Shown here: positions 14,356 through 18,299 of the stretch, in pieces
How the letters are laid out: each line of letters opens with the position of its first letter
How positions within the stretch are numbered: position 1 is the stretch's first letter
NCBI GenBank assembly: GCA_016926595.1
Contig: JAFGOG010000287.1
Location: 1-18,299 of the forward strand
DNA from: Anaerolineae bacterium
GTDB taxonomy: Bacteria; Chloroflexota; Anaerolineae; JAAYZQ01
Direction of reading: 5' to 3'
Length of the DNA stretch: 18,299 nt
Translations under genes and position numbers: made by a program
The notes under the pieces: model-generated
Told to the model about the DNA's origin: nothing
The model's database searches: none
The model's input: the letters and a program-made list of their open reading frames with translations, nothing else

Positions 14356-15654
14356 TCATTCCGGATACAGGTGATCCAGCCAGTCGGAGAGCGCCTCCCG
14401 ATAACCCGCCGTCGTTAGTCCGATCGCGTGCCCCACGCCGGGGATGACCACGATCTGATAGTCTTTGTTTCCGGCTTCTGTGAGGTATTGTTCATAGAGA
14501 GCAGCGCTCCGCTCGGTCGGCTGGAGCAGATCGTCCTCGCCAAAGAAGGCCAGCAGTGGGCAGCGCACCCGGGTCAGGTAGCCCTTGGGATCGTTCAGCA
14601 GGCTCTGCCCCGCGGCCACCTTGACAGCCGCCACCTGCTCGGGCGGGATGCGCTCCAACTGCGGAAGGTACAGTTCTTTGACGTACAAGAACCGGGCCCA
14701 CGGCTCATCCTGGATCGAGCGCAAGATTTCGATCCCTTGCTCGAGCCCTTCGGCCGGACTGATCTCGCCCGGCTCGTAGACCAGGCTCGAGAAGCGAACC
14801 CAGGGGCCGTCACCCAGGGCCAACGCATCCGCCTCGTTAACCTGGCGGTAGATCGGATCGACGAGCTGCCAGTCGATCAGCAGACGGCCCAAGAGGACGG
14901 CCCGGGCGACGTCCTGCTCCGGCAGACCCGCAGCCTGGCTCTGGGCCTGGATGCTGTAGACCTGCTGCTCGGCCACCGACACCCCGGAGCCGGAGACGGC
15001 CACGAGGAATGCCACGTCTTCCGGGAAGGCAGCGGCGGCCATGGTTATGACCCAGGCCCCCTGGCTGCCGCCCCACAGGCCAATCCGGTCCGGCCGGATG
15101 TCCGCTCGCGACTGGAGGAAGTGCAGCGCGGCAAGTGCTTCCTCGGTCCGGCCGTCCAGCGACTCAAAGCCAAGCTCACCCGTTGATTGCCCCACGCCGG
15201 GGGGATCGTACCGCAGCACGGCAAAGCCATTGCGTACCATCTGGCGAGCATGGTCGATGTGGTACCGGGCGGATGCTCCGCTGCGGGTGCCCGTCGAGGT
15301 ACTGGCCGAGCCGGAGATGAGCACAATGGCCGGGTAGGGTCCTTCATTGCCAGGCAAGGTCAAGATGCCAAATAGCTCGTTCGAGCCAAAGGCAAAGGTG
15401 ACCTCCTCCTCGGTCCAGGGTTGGGAGCTGGCAGGAGACGGCGGTTGCTGCGTCTGGGTCGCCCGCGGCGACGCGGCGGGAACGGTCGGCGGCAGCGGAG
15501 TGTTCGTTGTCCCCTGTGCGCTCCGAGCAGCCGCGGCCGGCGGAGGCGTGGCTGTCGGCTCACTTCTCCCACAGCCGGCCATCAGAAGCGATGCGAGCAC
15601 GATCATCGCAAACGTTCCAGAGTCGACGAACAGGCCTTGCCTCCTTGCGACCAT
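14356..15654 (-). CDS. Alpha/beta-hydrolase lipoprotein (BAAT/dienelactone-hydrolase or S9-like)
   Basis: The protein has 432 residues; the ATG at 15654 follows GGAGGG by eight bases. The signal ends with the lipobox MAGC (Cys28). A Pro/Thr/Ala linker reaches about residue 78. The hydrolase domain covers about 82-432, beginning with a strand pair typical of secreted alpha/beta hydrolases (FAFGSNELFGILTLP). The triad is visible: Ser197 in GGSQG, Asp375 in FGEDDLLQP, and His409 in PGVGHAIG. RYDPPGVGQS (about 148-157) is the usual segment before the nucleophile elbow. It should hydrolyse an ester or peptide bond on the outer face of the membrane; the substrate is not known. It lies 21 bases after the GyrI-like gene, so the two are likely cotranscribed. 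Its lipobox-plus-linker design matches the other lipoproteins of the window. Confidence 0.9.
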   Translation of the reverse strand: MVARRQGLFVDSGTFAMIVLASLLMAGCGRSEPTATPPPAAAARSAQGTTNTPLPPTVPAASPRATQTQQPPSPASSQPWTEEEVTFAFGSNELFGILTLPGNEGPYPAIVLISGSASTSTGTRSGASARYHIDHARQMVRNGFAVLRYDPPGVGQSTGELGFESLDGRTEEALAALHFLQSRADIRPDRIGLWGGSQGAWVITMAAAAFPEDVAFLVAVSGSGVSVAEQQVYSIQAQSQAAGLPEQDVARAVLLGRLLIDWQLVDPIYRQVNEADALALGDGPWVRFSSLVYEPGEISPAEGLEQGIEILRSIQDEPWARFLYVKELYLPQLERIPPEQVAAVKVAAGQSLLNDPKGYLTRVRCPLLAFFGEDDLLQPTERSAALYEQYLTEAGNKDYQIVVIPGVGHAIGLTTAGYREALSDWLDHLYPE

Positions 15655-15675
15655 TGGACTTCCCTCCGTCTTGCT

Positions 15676-16755
15676 TCACGCATCGTCGGGCAGGTGGACG
15701 GCGAACTGGCACACGTCGTCGCCGTTGAGGATCGATTTCACAATCTCGGTCGTCACGGGCTTGCCGGTGGCGCCTTCCCACTGGCGGCGGTACCAGCCGG
15801 CGCCGCAGTAGCAGAACGTGCGCGGCATGCCCTGGTCCAGGTGGTTGCGGATGATGGGGCAGAAGCAGTAGGCGCGCCTCTTTTCGGCATCGGTCTGCGC
15901 CTGTGCGTAGGCCGCCGGATCGCGCGGTTTCTTGGCGGCGTACACGATCCGCCCCTCTCGCCGCGAGCCCTCTACCCACCCCGGATCGCGATCCATGAAG
16001 GCGATCACCTCATCGACCGCCTGCAGCGCGTCGCCGGTGCGCGCCCGCGCCTCCTGGTACACGACGCGTAGCTTGTCGACCTGTTCGGCGGGAAAGACGT
16101 GGGCGCAGCTCGAGAGCACGTCGTACTTTTGGCCCTCGCTGGCCAGGCCGTCCAGCCGCGCCAATGCCCCCCTGACCCACCGGAAGCGCTCGTCGAGGGG
16201 GGTCTCGAGGTCGACTGTTTCGCCATCCTGCATCACGGCCTCTTTGCCGGCCGCGCCCACCACGCGCTCCAGGTGCCGCGCCAGCAGCGCATTCCAGTTG
16301 TGCACGACGAATTGGAGCTCGACCTCACAATCCGCATGGCCAGCGGCGGCATCGCCCAGATCGAGATAGACCTCGCGGCCGCACTCGTCCGAGACCAAGC
16401 CATGGGTCGAGGTGTAGCCGTACAGCTTGGCGTAACTTTCGCGTACCCTGTCCAGCGCTCCCCGGTGGCGCAGGGAGAGGACCTCCATGGCCGGGATCAG
16501 GCGGGTGCGGAGTTGCGGCGTCTCGACCGGCCGGGTCACGGGAAAGCACACTTCGACGTCAAAGCCACTGTCGATGCTGCTGATAAAGTGATAAATGACC
16601 AGGGCCGGGCCGGCGATGGCCTCGCCCGGCACCTCCCGGACTAACTGCTCGATCACCGGCGGCAGCTCGGCCCGCTTTTGGATCGTCAAGCGCCTGGTGG
16701 CGGCGAGTGTCTCGCCGTACTGTCTGTGCTCGATCCCTGCTTCCTTGAGTGACAT
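15676..16755 (-). CDS. GyrI-like effector-binding domain fused to a cysteine-rich C-terminal domain
   Basis: The protein has 359 residues and no signal peptide, so it should be cytoplasmic. The ATG at 16755 follows GAGGAGGTCAGGAG. Residues about 1-155 look like a GyrI-like/AraC effector-binding domain (FDVEVCFPV, REVYLDLGD, EVELQFVV), which binds small aromatic or drug-like ligands. There is no DNA-binding domain in front of it. Residues about 165-359 form a second domain with six ordered cysteines: Cys217 (SSCAHVFP), Cys297 and Cys299 (YCFCPIIRN), Cys315 and Cys317 (FCYCGAGWY), and Cys349 (DDVCQFAVHLP). The pattern recalls DUF6144 and, more distantly, V4R or ATC-hydrolase-like domains; I cannot decide between these. 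The CxC pairs suggest metal binding or redox chemistry. It lies 12 bases after the GNAT gene and 21 before the hydrolase, so it is probably in one operon with them. Confidence 0.8.
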   Translation of the reverse strand: MSLKEAGIEHRQYGETLAATRRLTIQKRAELPPVIEQLVREVPGEAIAGPALVIYHFISSIDSGFDVEVCFPVTRPVETPQLRTRLIPAMEVLSLRHRGALDRVRESYAKLYGYTSTHGLVSDECGREVYLDLGDAAAGHADCEVELQFVVHNWNALLARHLERVVGAAGKEAVMQDGETVDLETPLDERFRWVRGALARLDGLASEGQKYDVLSSCAHVFPAEQVDKLRVVYQEARARTGDALQAVDEVIAFMDRDPGWVEGSRREGRIVYAAKKPRDPAAYAQAQTDAEKRRAYCFCPIIRNHLDQGMPRTFCYCGAGWYRRQWEGATGKPVTTEIVKSILNGDDVCQFAVHLPDDA

Positions 16756-16767
16756 CTCCTGACCTCC

Positions 16768-17334
16768 TCAATGATTCCACTCGCTGCGCAACAGCGAAAA
16801 AGCAACCTGGTCGGTGTAGGCGCTGCCGCGGCGATAGTACGCGCGCAGCACCCCTTCCCGCTGAAACCCGAGCTTGTCCAACACCCGCTGCGACTGCCGG
16901 TTTTCCGTGTGCGTCGTCGCTTCGACGCGGTTCAACCCCATCTCCTGGAAGCCGTACCGGAGCAGGGCGCTCAGCGCCTCGGGCATCAGCGCCTGGCCCC
17001 AATAGTCGGGCCACAGGTCGTAGCCCATCTCGGCACGGTGGTGCTGCCGGTCCCAGCGGCAATAGCCGCAGGTGCCGATCAACCGGCCTTCGGCCTTGAG
17101 CTCGATCCCCCACCACTTGAAATCGGGCATGACGTCCGGCGTCTGAAGCGGCCGGAGCATCTCTTCGGCCTGCTCCCGCGTTTCCAACGGATCCTCGTCC
17201 CACATATAGTAGGTGACCACCGGGTCGCCCCATTCCTGGAAGACAAAGTCGGTGTCTTCCAAGGTCAGTGCCCGCAGCACCAGCCTCTCTGTTTCCAGGC
17301 GTGGATAGGCGTCGTCAGCGCTCTGTGTGCTCAT
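16768..17334 (-). CDS. GNAT N-acetyltransferase, RimJ/RimL type
   Basis: The protein has 188 residues; the ATG at 17334 follows AAGGAG by seven bases. The whole length fits the Acetyltransf_3 (RimJ/RimL-like) branch of GNAT enzymes, which transfer acetyl from acetyl-CoA to amines on proteins, antibiotics or small molecules. Family markers are the opening LETERLVLRALTLEDTDFVF, the strand IGTCGYCRW, the acetyl-CoA loop region YDLWPDYWGQALMPEAL (about residues 105-121), and the C-terminal NRQSQRVLDKLGFQREGVLR. The substrate cannot be told. It comes first in the operon-like run GNAT, GyrI-like, hydrolase. A ligand-binding protein, an acetyltransferase and a nearby MFS exporter together could suggest handling of a small molecule, but that is inference. 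Confidence 0.92.
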   Translation of the reverse strand: MSTQSADDAYPRLETERLVLRALTLEDTDFVFQEWGDPVVTYYMWDEDPLETREQAEEMLRPLQTPDVMPDFKWWGIELKAEGRLIGTCGYCRWDRQHHRAEMGYDLWPDYWGQALMPEALSALLRYGFQEMGLNRVEATTHTENRQSQRVLDKLGFQREGVLRAYYRRGSAYTDQVAFSLLRSEWNH

Positions 17335-17419
17335 CTATGGCTCCTTTCTCGCACCTTGTACATCCCTCCTCAGTGCCCCATGCCCGGCAGCCTGAAGTGC
17401 TCCCCCCCTGTTCTGGCAT
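17315..17419 (-). CDS. Possible small ORF overlapping the start of the GNAT gene
   Basis: A 34-residue frame starts at an ATG (17419) with GAGAGGAGG placed about seven bases upstream, one of the better ribosome sites in the window. It contains three cysteines (positions 11, 20 and 23) and ends 20 bases inside the GNAT gene. It has no hydrophobic segment and no similarity that I recognise. It could be a leader whose translation couples to the GNAT gene, or simply a chance frame behind a purine-rich tract. Only conservation in relatives would make it a gene. Confidence 0.25.
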   Translation of the reverse strand: MPEQGGSTSGCRAWGTEEGCTRCEKGAIDEHTER

Positions 17420-17475
17420 GATCGCCTCCTCTCGGACGCTGTCCCTCTCTCGCTGCAGATCGCACGGCGGCCCGG

Positions 17476-17509
17476 CGGGTGAGTTGTCATCTGCCCGGTG
17501 GCTCACCCG
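17476..17509. repeat. Inverted repeat spanning the MFS stop codon
   Basis: CGGGTGAG (17476-17483) and CTCACCCG (17502-17509) form a perfect 8-bp stem with an 18-base loop. The right arm contains the stop codon of the MFS gene at the right edge. No T-run follows on the minus strand. It may stabilise the mRNA 3' end or act as a weak terminator in the 168-base gap before the GNAT gene; otherwise that gap shows only the small frame listed separately. Confidence 0.3.
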
Positions 17510-18299
17510 GTGGCTGGCCCGGCTGGTGAAAGCTCGGGGCTCGCGACGGCGTCTGGCACCTCTGCCTCTAACTGGCGCAGGCGTGGATAGAGGTAGGCCA
17601 GTGCGCTGACGGCAATGATCACTACGCCCGACAAGACATAGATCAAGCCGATGCCGCGGCCCGGGCCGGTGCCCAGGGCGCTGCCGATGAAGGTACTCGC
17701 GAGCGCGCCGCCCTCCGCCATCAGCGGCTCAAAGACCCCGTCGGCCAGCGGACCCGCAGCCAGGTAGGCGAGGGGCGTGATGATCGTGGCCAGCATGATG
17801 CGCAGAGAAAAGACGCGCCCCTGCACCTCCGGGGCGACTTGTAGCTGCCAGACCGTGTTGCTCATGCTCTGCACGATGGTCACCACGAACACGTTGAACC
17901 CCAGCCCAAAGGCCACGAACTCGGCCGCGGGGCGCAGCCCGGCGACGATGATGCCGATCATGTAGAGCGCAATGCCGCCGATGATAGCCCGGACGATCTG
18001 CTTCTTGGGGCCACCCCACGCCGTGGCAAAGAGGCCGCCGACCAGCCCGCAGATGCCGATCACCATCTGCACCAGGCCGTAGGCACGGGCGTCGTGCTGC
18101 GAGAGCACCAGCGGGCCGTTCAGGACAAAGACGGTGCTGAGAAAAAAGTTGACGATCGCATAGTACACCAGCAACCCGAGCAAGCCGGGCCGCGCGCGCA
18201 GGTAGCGCCAGCCAAAGCGCACATCCTCGGCGACCTGGCCCTTCTGCCTCGCCGTGGATGGCTCCACGGCCGGCTGCGGGATGCGCACCGCCAGCAGGG
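17503..18299 (-). CDS. MFS exporter, DHA3/MefA-like (C-terminal half; 5' end outside window)
   Basis: The last 264 residues of an MFS transporter are visible. The frame is open to the right edge, so the start lies outside; an in-frame GTG near 18288 is not the true start, because the sequence before it (LLA, then VRIPQP) still aligns with TM6 of the MFS protein at 3273-4691. Six hydrophobic segments follow a hydrophilic central loop. Shared with that protein are WGGPKKQI after TM8, the segment VWQLQVAPEVQGRVFSLR after TM10, and a GTGPGRGIG turn before TM12. The tail is Pro/Ala-rich. The two are therefore paralogues within one locus. Substrate unknown; export of a hydrophobic compound is the usual role of the group. 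Confidence 0.88.
   Translation of the reverse strand, partial: LLAVRIPQPAVEPSTARQKGQVAEDVRFGWRYLRARPGLLGLLVYYAIVNFFLSTVFVLNGPLVLSQHDARAYGLVQMVIGICGLVGGLFATAWGGPKKQIVRAIIGGIALYMIGIIVAGLRPAAEFVAFGLGFNVFVVTIVQSMSNTVWQLQVAPEVQGRVFSLRIMLATIITPLAYLAAGPLADGVFEPLMAEGGALASTFIGSALGTGPGRGIGLIYVLSGVVIIAVSALAYLYPRLRQLEAEVPDAVASPELSPAGPATG

Noticed and set aside
1..18299. tRNA, rRNA, riboswitch or phage genes
   Set aside because: No cloverleaf, rRNA core sequence, known riboswitch core or phage structural gene was recognised on either strand by reading; a covariance-model search was not possible.

Overview
The window is GC-rich bacterial DNA, tightly packed with genes that nearly all lie on the minus strand. 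Several exported lipoproteins carry long Pro/Thr-rich linkers, FG-GAP and TolB-type propeller repeats and DUF885 domains. Together with a cyclase-like remnant and a palindrome of the TGTCATTGCGAGCG type, this suggests a Chloroflexota genome (Anaerolineae or Caldilineae-like), perhaps assembled from a metagenome. That assignment is inference from gene style; there is no rRNA or other phylogenetic marker in the window.

Layout, in minus-strand transcription order from the right edge. (1) The C-terminal half of an MFS exporter of the DHA3/MefA style. (2) A tight block: a RimJ/RimL-like GNAT acetyltransferase, a two-domain protein (GyrI-like effector-binding domain plus a cysteine-rich C-terminal domain), and an alpha/beta-hydrolase lipoprotein. 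(3) A short CPBP-type intramembrane protease that stops soon after its second motif and overlaps, through ATGA, the start of a 1260-residue lipoprotein made of two tandem DUF885 metallopeptidase-like domains. (4) A 1276-residue lipoprotein combining a formylglycine-generating-enzyme-like domain (without the catalytic cysteines), seven FG-GAP repeats, a TolB-type propeller and a second PD40 propeller. (5) The only plus-strand genes, a hicB-hicA toxin-antitoxin pair with its own promoter, placed next to a probable MITE and a remnant of an adenylate/guanylate cyclase. (6) A second DHA3-type MFS exporter. (7) A lipoprotein with a third DUF885 domain fused to a repeat propeller that runs off the left edge.

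How the genes may work together is inference. Four lipoproteins with the same design (lipobox, Pro/Thr linker, then hydrolase or propeller domains) suggest a cell-surface set for peptide or ester hydrolysis and ligand recognition, with two related MFS transporters at either end. The 0.7 kb block holding the MITE, cyclase remnant and hicBA looks like an insertion-prone gap that splits the minus-strand run. The most unusual items are the tandem DUF885 protein, the DUF885-propeller fusion, the four-module FGE-like/propeller lipoprotein, the GyrI-like/cysteine-rich fusion, and the 116-bp MITE with 10-bp direct repeats.
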